A stretch of DNA of 52,624 nucleotides. It comes from Candidatus Limosilactobacillus intestinipullorum. Lineage in GTDB: Bacteria; Bacillota; Bacilli; Lactobacillales; Lactobacillaceae. The DNA is taken from contig DXAF01000037.1 in assembly GCA_019117185.1 (NCBI GenBank), positions 1 through 52,624 of the forward strand, written 5' to 3'. Under the pieces are notes generated by a model. That model worked only from the letters and a program-made list of their open reading frames with translations, was not told where the DNA came from and did no database searches. Below, one piece after another: positions 23,836-32,343 of this stretch (position 1 is the first letter of the stretch; each line of letters begins with the position of its first letter). Made by a program: the position numbers and the translations under genes.

Positions 23836-23864
23836 ATGATACCCAGGTTCTTACTATTTGTCAA
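23836..23864 (-). promoter_or_regulatory. Promoter of the transporter leader
   Basis: On the minus strand a consensus TTGACA (23859-23864) and TATCAT (23836-23841) have a 17-base spacer. Start would fall near 23829, giving a leader of about 245 nt. Confidence 0.8.
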
Positions 23865-23966
23865 TGACTTACAAAGAATTCTTTAAAAATGAAAGCTGAT
23901 AGCGGTTACTTGAAATAAGGGCTGAATTTAGACTTTTCAAGTAAAAAAGCATGGTAAAATACTTAA

Positions 23967-24045
23967 GGGAGCCGCGACACCCAAGTCACAGTTCCCCTAG
24001 TAGAAGTATGTTGGCGAAGGTGATTCATAAATCGCCTTCGCCATT
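23967..24045 (+). ncRNA. Candidate small RNA or leader RNA
   Basis: A TAAAAT element (23955-23960) precedes two hairpins. The first is GGGAGC/GTTCCC around 23968-23996. The second is a strong 13-bp stem at 24013-24025/24030-24042 (GGCGAAGGTGATT with a CATA loop). No coding frame is present. It could be a short RNA, a leader of the membrane protein at 24137, or part of the divergent promoter region. No known riboswitch was recognised. Confidence 0.35.
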
Positions 24046-24136
24046 ATTATAACAAAATTTTTAAATAAAGTATCAAAAGTACCAATAATAATTGCGATTC
24101 TTAAGAATTAAGCATTAGCAGGAGGGCGTTAATAAG

Positions 24137-24376
24137 ATGCGGACGAAGATTTCAATACTCTTGGCGGTGGTGGGGATCATCATCATCGTGGCGGCTTTGA
24201 CCATGACGGGTCAGCAGAAGGTGGCAACGATTGTTCTCGGACTGATCATTGCCTGTGCTGGCTGCTGGGTCTTCTTAGTCAACGAACGGTTCATGAACCA
24301 GCACCGCGGCTTTGTGATCGTGGTATCAGTCCTGCTGGTCCTCCTGGTGGTCGGCTATGCAATTAAAATTGGCTAA
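24137..24376 (+). CDS. Small membrane protein with three helices
   Basis: The 79-residue product has three hydrophobic segments (about 5-22, 29-47 and 57-76) separated by short polar loops. I do not recognise a family. ATG 24137 follows GGAGGG by about ten bases. It lies behind the candidate structured RNA and is closed by a strong terminator. Confidence 0.65.
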   Translation: MRTKISILLAVVGIIIIVAALTMTGQQKVATIVLGLIIACAGCWVFLVNERFMNQHRGFVIVVSVLLVLLVVGYAIKIG

Positions 24377-24385
24377 CTATATAAA

Positions 24386-24427
24386 ACGGGCGCAATTCCC
24401 CAGTTAATGCTGGCGGAATGCGCCCGT
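24386..24427. terminator. Bidirectional terminator
   Basis: ACGGGCGCAATTCC pairs with GGAATGCGCCCGT (one mismatch) and six T follow. The reverse side serves the HAD hydrolase gene. Confidence 0.85.
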
Positions 24428-24448
24428 TTTTTAATGATGTTGGTTGAC

Positions 24449-25285
24449 TTAAACCGCTTGCTCGTGGCTCGTCGGTACGGAGAGCTTGAAGTAGTCCTGG
24501 AGGTACTTGGCCAGGCCGTTGTGGTCATTATCGACGCTGGTGACGTCATCGGCTACGTCCTTGATGGCCGGGATCGCGTTTTTCATTGCAACCCCGCGGC
24601 CAGCAGCGTCCAACATCTCGAGGTCATTGTGTTCATCACCAAAGGCAATGATGTTTTGGCGGGCGATGTTGAATTGCTTGGCAATGTAAAACATCCCCGA
24701 TTCCTTGTGGGTCCCCCGGTGGATCAACTCCAGGATGTTATAAGAACCGCCCCAGACCCGGGGCTCGACGAAGTCACCATACTTCTCGTTGACTGCCTGA
24801 ATGATCTTCCCCTCTTCACCACTCCGGTATTCGATGGTTAGCGCAATCGGGTCGGTCGTCAGGTTGTGGCCATTAAGGAGCTGGTCCTTGGTCAGGTGGT
24901 CCGGCAAGAATTCGGGCAGGTCCTTGGTGGGGTGGTTAGCCCAGACGTGGAACTTGTCTTCGACCGTGATCGTCTTGATCCCCAACTCCTGGCGGTGGTC
25001 AAGCAGGTCCAGGGCCAGTTCCCGGGTCAGCTCCACCGCATACTCCTTATCCCAGGCCTCGTGAGGAATATGGGTGAGGGCGCCGTTGAAGTTGACCATT
25101 GGGGTCTTGATACCGATCTGGTCATAGATGTGGCGGGCAATCCGGTAGGGCCGGCCGGTAATAATGCTGACGATGTGGCCGGCATTTGCCGCGGCCCGCA
25201 GGGTTTGGATCGTCGCCGTTGTCAGGGCGGCTTGGTTATTTAGTGTTGTCCCGTCAAGGTCCAACGCAATCAAGTGTTGGTTCAC
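24449..25285 (-). CDS. HAD-superfamily Cof-type sugar/nucleotide phosphatase
   Basis: GTG 25285 is chosen because GAAGGAG lies eight bases upstream; the frame is open further but without a site. The 278-residue protein has motif I DLDGTTLN (nucleophile Asp), motif II SIITGRP, a Lys region and motif IV GDEHNDLEMLDAAG. The C2-type cap between motifs II and III identifies the Cof/YidA subgroup, which dephosphorylates sugar phosphates and related metabolites. The substrate is unknown. Confidence 0.88.
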   Translation of the reverse strand: MNQHLIALDLDGTTLNNQAALTTATIQTLRAAANAGHIVSIITGRPYRIARHIYDQIGIKTPMVNFNGALTHIPHEAWDKEYAVELTRELALDLLDHRQELGIKTITVEDKFHVWANHPTKDLPEFLPDHLTKDQLLNGHNLTTDPIALTIEYRSGEEGKIIQAVNEKYGDFVEPRVWGGSYNILELIHRGTHKESGMFYIAKQFNIARQNIIAFGDEHNDLEMLDAAGRGVAMKNAIPAIKDVADDVTSVDNDHNGLAKYLQDYFKLSVPTSHEQAV

Positions 25286-25424
25286 AACTGTCACTCCTTC
25301 GTTCAAATGCATTATCCAAACATTATACGGGAAAAGTGACCAAAAGTGAACCGGTTTGGCTGGCAACTGGTTTTGTCGGTGGCGAAAATACGGTACAATA
25401 ATGAAGAGAAATGAGGAGTGAACA

Positions 25425-26798
25425 ATGAAGTTACCAAGTGAATTTATTAGTAAGTACCAGCACCTGTTGGGCGACGAAGCCCCGGCTTTTTTGGCGGCTT
25501 TTGACCAGGAGAGTCAGAGTGGCTTCCGGGTGAACCTGCTGAAGGCAGCCCCGAAAGCCACCCTGGCGACCGCGACGGGTAAGGTGGAATACGTGCTGAC
25601 CGGTTACCGGGGTCCCATTAATGGGAAGTCGTTAGACCACGTTGCTGGCGCAATCTATAGTCAGGAACCGTCAGCGATGTACGTCGGTGAGGTAGTCGAC
25701 CCCCAGCCGGGGGAACGGGTTCTCGACCTCTGCGCGGCCCCTGGTGGCAAGACTACCCACCTGGTGGCCAAGATGGGCGACCAAGGATTGCTGGTTGCCA
25801 ATGAAATTTTTCGTAAGCGGGCCCTGGTCTTAGCGGAGAACCTTGAACGGTGGGGGACCCGGTCAACGGTAGTGACCAACGAAAGCCCGGCCGAACTAGA
25901 GGGGCAGTTCCCCCGGTTCTTTGACCGGATCTTAGTCGATGCCCCCTGCTCTGGTGAGGGGATGTTTCGCAAGGAGCCCGCGGGGATCGAATATTGGAAC
26001 CCTGACTACCCGGCCGAGTGTGCCAACCGTCAGCGTAAGATCCTGGCTTCGGCGTTGAAGATGCTGAAGCCGGGCGGGACCCTGGTATATTCGACCTGTA
26101 CCTTTGCACCGGAAGAAGATGAACAAAACGCCGCCTGGTTGCTTGAAGAATATCCGGACCTGACCATGGAAGAAGTCAAGAAGTACCCGGGGATGGATGC
26201 TGGGCGACCGGACTGGGCTGACGGTAATCCCGAATTGACGAAGGCAGTCCGGCTCTTTCCCCACCATCTGCAAGGGGAGGGGCACTTCATTGCCAAATTT
26301 AAACTGACGGCTAACGATGGTGCGACCCCGGTAAAGGTGCGAACCAAGAAGAAGCGGGGTAAGAAGAGGCCGGCAAATAACCGGTTGGACCGGGACCATC
26401 AGGCGGAGTTTAAGGAATTTTGCCAGTGGTTCATGCCGGACTACCAGCCTAACCACCTGCTAACTTTTGGCGACCAGCTTTACGACCTCCCCGCTGGCAT
26501 CGACTCGCTAGACGGGCTGACGGTCCTTCGCCCTGGGTTGCACCTGGGGACGTTTAAGAAACGGCGGTTTGAACCGGCCCTTGCCTGGGCGCTGACCCTG
26601 CGGCCGGGGATGACTGACCGGGAGATTAGCCTGACGGATGACCAGTGGCGCCAGTACGTTCACGGAGATGTCATCACGGCTGCCAGTGACCAGCAGAATG
26701 GTTGGTACCTGTTGACTTGCCAGGGCCTCGCTTGCGGCTTTGGTAAGTTGGTCAACGGGACGGTGAAGAACTTTTATCCCAAGGGACTACGCTTTTAG
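25425..26798 (+). CDS. rsmF: rRNA cytosine-C5 methyltransferase, RsmF/NOP2-Sun type
   Basis: The 457-residue protein has an N-terminal RNA-binding part, the SAM-binding motif LCAAPGGKTTHLVAKM, the catalytic pair in VDAPCSGEGMFRK and VYSTCTFAPEEDEQ, and a long C-terminal domain (from about 305) starting with a basic stretch RTKKKRGKKRP. Two Cys in motifs IV and VI are required for m5C formation. The size and C-terminal PUA-like domain point to RsmF (16S rRNA) rather than RsmB. ATG follows GAGGAG. It is the first gene of a likely pair with the SPFH gene 18 bases on. Confidence 0.85.
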   Translation: MKLPSEFISKYQHLLGDEAPAFLAAFDQESQSGFRVNLLKAAPKATLATATGKVEYVLTGYRGPINGKSLDHVAGAIYSQEPSAMYVGEVVDPQPGERVLDLCAAPGGKTTHLVAKMGDQGLLVANEIFRKRALVLAENLERWGTRSTVVTNESPAELEGQFPRFFDRILVDAPCSGEGMFRKEPAGIEYWNPDYPAECANRQRKILASALKMLKPGGTLVYSTCTFAPEEDEQNAAWLLEEYPDLTMEEVKKYPGMDAGRPDWADGNPELTKAVRLFPHHLQGEGHFIAKFKLTANDGATPVKVRTKKKRGKKRPANNRLDRDHQAEFKEFCQWFMPDYQPNHLLTFGDQLYDLPAGIDSLDGLTVLRPGLHLGTFKKRRFEPALAWALTLRPGMTDREISLTDDQWRQYVHGDVITAASDQQNGWYLLTCQGLACGFGKLVNGTVKNFYPKGLRF

Positions 26799-26816
26799 TG
26801 GAAAGGAAGACTAATA

Positions 26817-27683
26817 ATGGAAGAGAAAAACGCGTTTCACGTTAATGGTTACTTAGCCCTGCTCTTGACCATTATCGGGGCAATCGGCGGTGCCTGGTGT
26901 GTCTACGGCGGTTGGCACCGGCAGAGTATGGGGCTGATCATCTTAGGGGGCTTGATCCTATTAGCTGTGTTGATTGCCTGCACGTCACTGACGATCATCC
27001 AGCCAAATGAGGCCAAGGTCTTGACCTTCTTTGGGAACTATATCGGGACAATCCGCGATGCCGGTCTCTTCATGACCGTGCCCTTTACCGATAAGCTCCG
27101 CGTCTCACTCCGGGTTTGCAACTTTAACAGTCAGATCCTCAAGGTCAATGACTCCAAGGGGAACCCAGTGGAGATCGCGGCGGTAATCGTCTACCGGGTG
27201 GTTGACACTGCTAAGGCCCTATTTTCGGTTGATGATTATGAACAGTTCGTCCAGATTCAGAGTGAATCAGCAGTCCGGCACGTGGCGAGCGAATATCCCT
27301 ATGACACCTTTGAAAACGAGCAGGCACTGACGTTGCGGAGTAACCCGACGGAGGTGTCGGACAAACTGGCGGCAGAGTTGCAAGACCGGCTTAACGTGGC
27401 GGGGGTCGAAATCATCGAGACCCGGCTGACTCACCTGGCCTACGCCACTGAAATTGCCAGCGCAATGCTCCAAAAACAACAGTCATCGGCAATCCTGTCT
27501 GCCCGGAAGATCATCGTGGAAGGGGCGGTATCAATCACCGAGGATGCCATTAACCGCTTGGCTAAGGAGGCAGACTTGGACCTAACCGATGACCAGCGCC
27601 TGCAGATCATCAACAACATTATGGTCGCCATCATCAGTGAGCGGGGAACCCAACCAGTGATTAATACGGGAACGAGTGATTAA
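26817..27683 (+). CDS. SPFH/Band 7 (stomatin-like) membrane protein
   Basis: The 288-residue protein has two N-terminal membrane helices (about 10-30 and 38-58). The SPFH domain then starts at TIIQPNEAKVLTFFGNYIGT and continues PVEIAAVIVYRVVDTAKALF and ESAVRHVASEYPYDTFE, with a helical C-terminal region rich in Ala and Glu. Such proteins form large rings at the membrane and support protease or lipid-domain functions. No protease gene is adjacent. AAAGGAAG precedes ATG, and repeat copy 4 follows the stop. Confidence 0.85.
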   Translation: MEEKNAFHVNGYLALLLTIIGAIGGAWCVYGGWHRQSMGLIILGGLILLAVLIACTSLTIIQPNEAKVLTFFGNYIGTIRDAGLFMTVPFTDKLRVSLRVCNFNSQILKVNDSKGNPVEIAAVIVYRVVDTAKALFSVDDYEQFVQIQSESAVRHVASEYPYDTFENEQALTLRSNPTEVSDKLAAELQDRLNVAGVEIIETRLTHLAYATEIASAMLQKQQSSAILSARKIIVEGAVSITEDAINRLAKEADLDLTDDQRLQIINNIMVAIISERGTQPVINTGTSD

Positions 27684-27728
27684 GGATAATTATCCAATCC
27701 GCTTTTACAGATTAATCGTCTATCAAGT

Positions 27729-27927
27729 AGGGGCTGTGACGTAAGCTCTACAACTTAGCTAAAATACGAACAGTGCAGTACACAAATGGCCTCCAGTGCC
27801 CGGCAAAGCCGAACACTGGAGGCTTATTTGTGCTTCCTAAAGGCTAGCTGCGCGTCGACGGGGGTTCCCTACAGGCTTGCTTCGCTTCGAAAGACGAACT
27901 AGCAAGCTAGTTCTGTCTCACTCCCTT
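27729..27927 (+). repeat. Interspersed repeat copy 4 (fullest copy)
   Basis: It contains GGGGCTGTGACGTAAGCTCT, CTTAGCTAAAATACGAACAG, TGCAGTACACAAA, the hairpin at 27789-27823, TTTGTGCTTCCTAAAGGC, CGTCGACGGGGGTTCCCT, ACAGGCTTGCTTCG and a small palindrome AACTAGCAAGCTAGTT before CTCACTCCC. It lies between the SPFH and fni stops; the 276-base gap holds nothing else that I can identify. Confidence 0.75.
27789..27823. terminator. Hairpin in repeat copy 4
   Basis: GCCTCCAGTG pairs perfectly with CACTGGAGGC. The inner loop matches that of copy 3. Confidence 0.6.
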
Positions 27928-27959
27928 CCTTTTGTAATTATCAATTTTAAAGTTCGAGT

Positions 27960-29006
27960 TTAAAATTCGAGCCCGCGTTGTGAAACGTAATTAAGGAGCT
28001 CGGGACTAAGTACGTATGCGGCATTGGCTAATCCGGCGTAATCATTAACCCCCAATAGGGCCAGCAAGTGGGTAATTACTCTTGTCCAGTCGGTGACCGT
28101 CTGTTCAAGTGCGTCGCTACCTTCTTTTATTAGGATATTAAGGAAATAACCGGCGACCCCACAGGCCTGAGCACCCAGCACGCCGGCTTTCACCACGTCG
28201 AGCGGGGACGTGATCCCTCCCGAGGCAATTACCCCCAGTTTAGACTTAGCAGCCCGTGCTTCGAGCAATGCCTCCGGCGTGGATTGTCCCCAACCATATA
28301 GCAGGGAAAAGTCCGTTGAGTGATTGCGCCGGTCTTCAATCATCGCAAAGTTGGTACCGCCCCGGCCGCTGACGTTGACTACTTGGACCCCGGCCTGGCT
28401 TAGGCGGGTGACGTCACTCTTGTTCATTCCAAAGCCGACTTCCTTAACAATCACTGGTACGTCTAATGCGTCCACCAGCTTACTGATGTTGGTTAACCAG
28501 TGAAAGGACCGGTCGCCCTCCGGCATCACCAGCTCTTGGGCGGCGTTGAGGTGGAGCTCCAGTGCGTCAGCATCCAGCATTCTAACGGCGGACCGGGCCT
28601 GGTCAACAGTGGCACTCGCACTGAGGTTAGCAATTATGACCCCCGTCGGGTTTTCCTCCCGGACGACGGTAAAGGAGTCCCGGACAGCTGGGTCTTTTAA
28701 CGCGACGCTAACCGAACCCGTAGCCATTGCCAGTTGGTGTCGAGCAGCGAGTCGGGCCAACTGGCGGTTAACCTGCATGGCCCGTTTACTGCCGCCGGTC
28801 ATGGCTTCAAGGTAAAAGGGGACCGTCAGTGAAATTCCCGGGGCCAGTTCGGTACTAGTGTTGACTTCTGCCACCGCCGTTTCCGGCAGGGCGGTATGAA
28901 CCAAGCGGACCTGGTCAAACGGGTGGTCACCGTGGGCCCGCTCGTAATACTTAGTAGCTAGTGACAGGTGCTCGTCTTTACGTTGTGCTTGTCGTGATTC
29001 CTTCAT
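27960..29006 (-). CDS. fni: Type 2 isopentenyl-diphosphate delta-isomerase
   Basis: ATG 29006 follows GAGGAG; the longer in-frame start has no site. The 348-residue FMN enzyme opens with RKDEHLSLA and continues with FYLEAMTGGS, LELHLNAAQE, VIVKEVGFGM, VSGRGGTNF and IASGGITSPLDV (phosphate and FMN binding). It interconverts isopentenyl and dimethylallyl diphosphate, the last step needed for undecaprenyl precursors. It follows mvaK2 but a terminator and a TATAAT element intervene, so it may be its own transcription unit. Confidence 0.93.
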   Translation of the reverse strand: MKESRQAQRKDEHLSLATKYYERAHGDHPFDQVRLVHTALPETAVAEVNTSTELAPGISLTVPFYLEAMTGGSKRAMQVNRQLARLAARHQLAMATGSVSVALKDPAVRDSFTVVREENPTGVIIANLSASATVDQARSAVRMLDADALELHLNAAQELVMPEGDRSFHWLTNISKLVDALDVPVIVKEVGFGMNKSDVTRLSQAGVQVVNVSGRGGTNFAMIEDRRNHSTDFSLLYGWGQSTPEALLEARAAKSKLGVIASGGITSPLDVVKAGVLGAQACGVAGYFLNILIKEGSDALEQTVTDWTRVITHLLALLGVNDYAGLANAAYVLSPELLNYVSQRGLEF

Positions 29007-29036
29007 ATCACTACTCCTCTGGATAATTCTATAATC

Positions 29037-29042
29037 ATTATA
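29037..29042 (-). promoter_or_regulatory. fni promoter -10 element
   Basis: On the minus strand TATAAT is preceded by ATG, an extended -10-like context. The -35 region is poor. Confidence 0.45.
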
Positions 29043-29065
29043 CATGCTTTGCGATTGAATAAAAA

Positions 29066-29094
29066 ATGAGGCCTGAAATTGAATTCAGCCTCAT
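29066..29094 (-). terminator. Terminator between mvaK2 and fni
   Basis: On the minus strand ATGAGGC-TGAA pairs with TTCA-GGCCTCAT and is followed by TTTTTTATT. Confidence 0.75.
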
Positions 29095-29099
29095 GATCT

Positions 29100-30212
29100 T
29101 TATTTCAATGGTAGGCGCTCTTGAACCTGACGTTTGACATCAGCGATGAAGTGAACGTTAAGCGGCAGCTGCTCAATGTGGTTCTTGGCCCATGACTTGA
29201 GGACGCCCCGGAAGTCGGCCTGGTGGTCAATCGCCACGATCCCACAGTCACCGCCCCCGGCACCAGAAGTCTTCGCCGCCCCGCCAAAGCGTTCGGCGAT
29301 CTGGCAAAGCTGGTGGAGGACCGGCGTCTCGATGTCGACCCCGGAGTTGTTGCCAAGTTGCTTCAAGAGGTCGCGGTTATAGCGAATCTCCCGCTTAATC
29401 TTCTCCAGGTCTTGGTGGTGAAAGCCATCGACCATCCGCTGGATGCAGGCCTTACTTTCGTCCAGGAAACGGTGGTATTCCGCTTGCTGGCGGGCCTTGA
29501 AGAGGGAAATTTTATCAACCAGTTGGGAAGTCGAGGCTGGCTTACCAGTCCAGCCAATTAGCAATTCCAGGTTAGCGGGGGCGTGCAGTGACTCAATCTT
29601 AAGATCGGGCCAGGGGAGGTCGACCAGTGACTTGATATCAAGGTATTTCCGCTGTTGGGCCAACCACTGCCGGTCAAAGGAGTGATAAGAGATCCATCCC
29701 CCGTAAACCGAGGCAGCGACGTCACCTAGCGACCCGTTACCTTGGACTTCGAAGTGGGCGATGGCCGCCAGTTTGAAGATTTCATCCTTGCTGACGGGCA
29801 GGTTGTAAAAGCGGCAAAGGGCCTTGACGGTGGCGACAGTTACGGCCGCCGAAGACCCGAGACCGTACTTGCGACCATTTTGACTATCGAGCTGGCTGTC
29901 GATTTGCAGGTCATAGATCCGGAGTTCCCGTTCGAACTGGCGGGCGTACTCTTCGGTCACCCGGATTGCTGATAAGATGTATGAAAATGGGTTGTCCCGT
30001 TTGTCGACTACCATCTGGTCGCCCATCCGTCGCCAGAGCAGCTGGTCGTTGTGGTACTGGCGACTGAAGATCTGGCCCATCTCCCGGGCTGATTCCTTAA
30101 TTGTACAGGTGACGAACTGGTCGAGGGCCACCAAAATGGCGGGGTAGCCGTTTTCCACAACGGCGTATTCGCCGGCAATGTAAAGTTTTCCTGGTGCTTT
30201 TTCAGTAATCAA
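29100..30212 (-). CDS. mvaK2: Phosphomevalonate kinase
   Basis: TTG 30212 is preferred (ITEKAPGKLYIAGEYAVVEN) because GAGAAGGG lies ten bases upstream; the frame could begin at TTG 30236. The 370-residue GHMP kinase shows APGKLYIAGEYAVV, the phosphate loop YGLGSSAAVTVAT and the C-terminal KTSGAGGGDCGIVAI. It phosphorylates 5-phosphomevalonate to the diphosphate. It lies in the operon mvk-mvaD-mvaK2 with about 25 bases after mvaD. Confidence 0.92.
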   Translation of the reverse strand: MITEKAPGKLYIAGEYAVVENGYPAILVALDQFVTCTIKESAREMGQIFSRQYHNDQLLWRRMGDQMVVDKRDNPFSYILSAIRVTEEYARQFERELRIYDLQIDSQLDSQNGRKYGLGSSAAVTVATVKALCRFYNLPVSKDEIFKLAAIAHFEVQGNGSLGDVAASVYGGWISYHSFDRQWLAQQRKYLDIKSLVDLPWPDLKIESLHAPANLELLIGWTGKPASTSQLVDKISLFKARQQAEYHRFLDESKACIQRMVDGFHHQDLEKIKREIRYNRDLLKQLGNNSGVDIETPVLHQLCQIAERFGGAAKTSGAGGGDCGIVAIDHQADFRGVLKSWAKNHIEQLPLNVHFIADVKRQVQERLPLK

Positions 30213-30237
30213 TGCTGTGTTTCCCTTCTCAATCAAT

Positions 30238-31209
30238 CTAGTTATTCCAAATCTGAATTCCCGGGCCCGGTTTGGCTACCACCAGCCGGTCGGCACCAAA
30301 TTGGGCGGCCAGGGCCTGGTGGATCGGCTGTCGGTTCTGCCGGTCATATATTACCTTTACGTTTGGCCCGGCGTCCATGGTGAAGTAGCAGGGGATTCCC
30401 TGGTCGCGGAGCGCACGGATGACGTTCATAGCGGTAATCGTTTCCCCGGTAAAGTAAGTAAAGCCGGGGTCGGCGGAGAGCGTTAGGGCGTGCATCCGCA
30501 AGGCGTTTTGCTCCGCAATGCGGCCGATTGCGTTGACATCCCGGTTGTCAATGGCTTTCTTGATGGCAGCCATGTCGTGGTCAACGATGGCCGGCCAAAC
30601 CTGGTAATAGGGCGAAGTGGTCACGCTTTGCTGCATTCCATAACGGCTTGAGACCTTTTTCTTAGCGGTATTGATCATCACCGCCATCATTTCGATTCCG
30701 AAGTCGACTTTCTCCATAATTGGCTGGGCATAGGAGGTCGCGTCATCATGCCCCCGGCGCCATTCAACCAGCCCCCCGTAAATTGACCGGGTGGCTGATC
30801 CGGAACCACGCCGGGCTAAGCGTGACAAAGCGCGCCGGTCCAGGTCCAGCCCGGCGGCCCGGCTGGCGGCACCAGCGAGGGCCGCAAAGGCGGAGGCCGA
30901 TGAGGCTAAGCCGGCGGCCATCGGGACGTGGTTCGTCGACGTTACCCAGGCCGGGCTGGTGAGGCCACTTTGCTGGCGGACGAGGTCGAGCACGTGATGA
31001 ACCTTCCGGGCCGCTTGCTGGTCAAGGACGGTGCCGTCGATGGTTACCTGGTCGGCAGCCAAGCGGTCGTCAAAGTCAACCGTGGTGGTGGTATAGAATT
31101 CGTCCAGTGTCAGGGACAGGCTATCTGTCTGGGGGAGGATGAGATCCTGGTCCCGTTTGCCCCAGTACTTAATCAAGGCGATGTTAGTATGAGCTCGTGC
31201 GGTTGCCAT
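30238..31209 (-). CDS. mvaD: Diphosphomevalonate decarboxylase
   Basis: The 323-residue GHMP-family enzyme begins MATARAHTNIALIKYWGKRD, a signature of MvaD. It has VPMAAGLASSASAFAALAGA as the phosphate-binding loop, SGSATRSIYGG with the catalytic region, and ends TMDAGPNVKVIYD. It uses ATP to decarboxylate mevalonate diphosphate to isopentenyl diphosphate. Its ATG overlaps the TAA of mvk by one base, so the two are translationally coupled. Confidence 0.95.
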   Translation of the reverse strand: MATARAHTNIALIKYWGKRDQDLILPQTDSLSLTLDEFYTTTTVDFDDRLAADQVTIDGTVLDQQAARKVHHVLDLVRQQSGLTSPAWVTSTNHVPMAAGLASSASAFAALAGAASRAAGLDLDRRALSRLARRGSGSATRSIYGGLVEWRRGHDDATSYAQPIMEKVDFGIEMMAVMINTAKKKVSSRYGMQQSVTTSPYYQVWPAIVDHDMAAIKKAIDNRDVNAIGRIAEQNALRMHALTLSADPGFTYFTGETITAMNVIRALRDQGIPCYFTMDAGPNVKVIYDRQNRQPIHQALAAQFGADRLVVAKPGPGIQIWNN

Positions 31210-32159
31210 TAGTCAACCTCCTGCTGGTCTAAGGGTTGAATCCAGGTTTGCTTAGCGCCGTTTTCCTTAAGGATGCTAGCGAGCCGACGGGCCCCTAGTG
31301 CCGTCCGCATTAGGGCAAACATGCAGCCCCCCCGGCCACCACCAGTTAGTTTAGCGCCGAGGGCACCGTTTTGCTGGGCGACCGCGATCAAGTGGTCAAG
31401 GCTATCGTCGCTGACGGTGAGCGCCGCCAGGTCCGCCTGAGCTGCGGTTAGGGCGGTCCCTAATTTTGCCAGCTCGTTATGGGCGAGAAAGTCCCGACTG
31501 GCCTTCACCAGCGTGCCAAGGTGTTCAATATGCTGTTGGGCCATTTCCGGCTGGTCGACCAAGAGCTGCTGCACGCTAGCAATGGCTTCCTTAGTGGCCC
31601 CCTTAACGCCGGTATCGGCGATCACCATGGTTGCCGACAAGTTCATCGACAATGGCTGGCTTTCCTGGCCCTTGATGTAGTAGAGTGGGTGCGCTGACGA
31701 GGCCGTGGCGGCGTCTAATCCGGACGGGCTACGGTGGGTGACCTCCTCTTCAATGTCGGCCAGCGCCAACAGTAAGTCGCGGTCCAATGGCTGCTCGTAG
31801 TAATCAAAAAAAGCACGGACAATTGCGACCGCGGTAGCCGCAGATGATCCCATGCCCCGTTCGGCCGGTAAATCACTGGTAATCGTTAAGCGCCAACCAT
31901 CGTTGTGGCCGGCAAAGCGGTCGACTAGGGCGGTAATTAACTTCTGGATGCCGCGCAATGCCGCGGGTGCCGCATTGCGCGGTCCGTCGAAATAGCGGCT
32001 CTTAATCTCTTGTTGGCCGGCTGGCAGCTGGTCGATGGTCACCGTCAGTTTAACGTTGGGCAAGGGGAGGGCAATCGCCGGTTGCCCGTACACAACGCTG
32101 TGCTCCCCCATTAAGATAATTTTCGCATGGCTCGTTCCAATCCCCTGTTGTTTCACCAT
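31209..32159 (-). CDS. mvk: Mevalonate kinase
   Basis: The 316-residue GHMP kinase begins with SHAKIILMGEHSVVYGQPAI and has the phosphate loop LPAERGMGSSAATAVAIVRA and a C-terminal KLTGGGRGGCMFAL. It phosphorylates mevalonate and opens the operon mvk-mvaD-mvaK2. The upstream enzymes of the pathway (HMG-CoA synthase and reductase) are not in the window. The divergent neighbour is dinG. Confidence 0.94.
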   Translation of the reverse strand: MVKQQGIGTSHAKIILMGEHSVVYGQPAIALPLPNVKLTVTIDQLPAGQQEIKSRYFDGPRNAAPAALRGIQKLITALVDRFAGHNDGWRLTITSDLPAERGMGSSAATAVAIVRAFFDYYEQPLDRDLLLALADIEEEVTHRSPSGLDAATASSAHPLYYIKGQESQPLSMNLSATMVIADTGVKGATKEAIASVQQLLVDQPEMAQQHIEHLGTLVKASRDFLAHNELAKLGTALTAAQADLAALTVSDDSLDHLIAVAQQNGALGAKLTGGGRGGCMFALMRTALGARRLASILKENGAKQTWIQPLDQQEVD

Positions 32160-32194
32160 CGTAACCTACTTTCTCAGATAAAATTCCAGACTTC

Positions 32195-32222
32195 ATCATA
32201 ACTTAATTTTGAAATTTGTAAA
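32195..32222 (-). promoter_or_regulatory. mvk operon promoter
   Basis: On the minus strand TTTACA (32217-32222) and TATGAT (32195-32200) have a 16-base spacer. Confidence 0.5.
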
Positions 32223-32343
32223 AGGGGCCGGTAAAACTTATTACCAAATCTAAATAATTTCGCCGGGGCCGGACCAGGACATGATTGGGCGGAATGGTGT
32301 ATGATGTTACTAGCTATTAATATAGGTGAAATCCGGTGATAAT

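Noticed and set aside
23607-23864. An 85-codon minus-strand frame (MTNSKNLGIIKPSITKGVRS...) across the transporter leader
   Set aside because: Its start lies in the promoter and its end runs through the terminator hairpin; the 28-codon Cys frame has a proper ribosome site and stop, so the longer frame is taken as chance.
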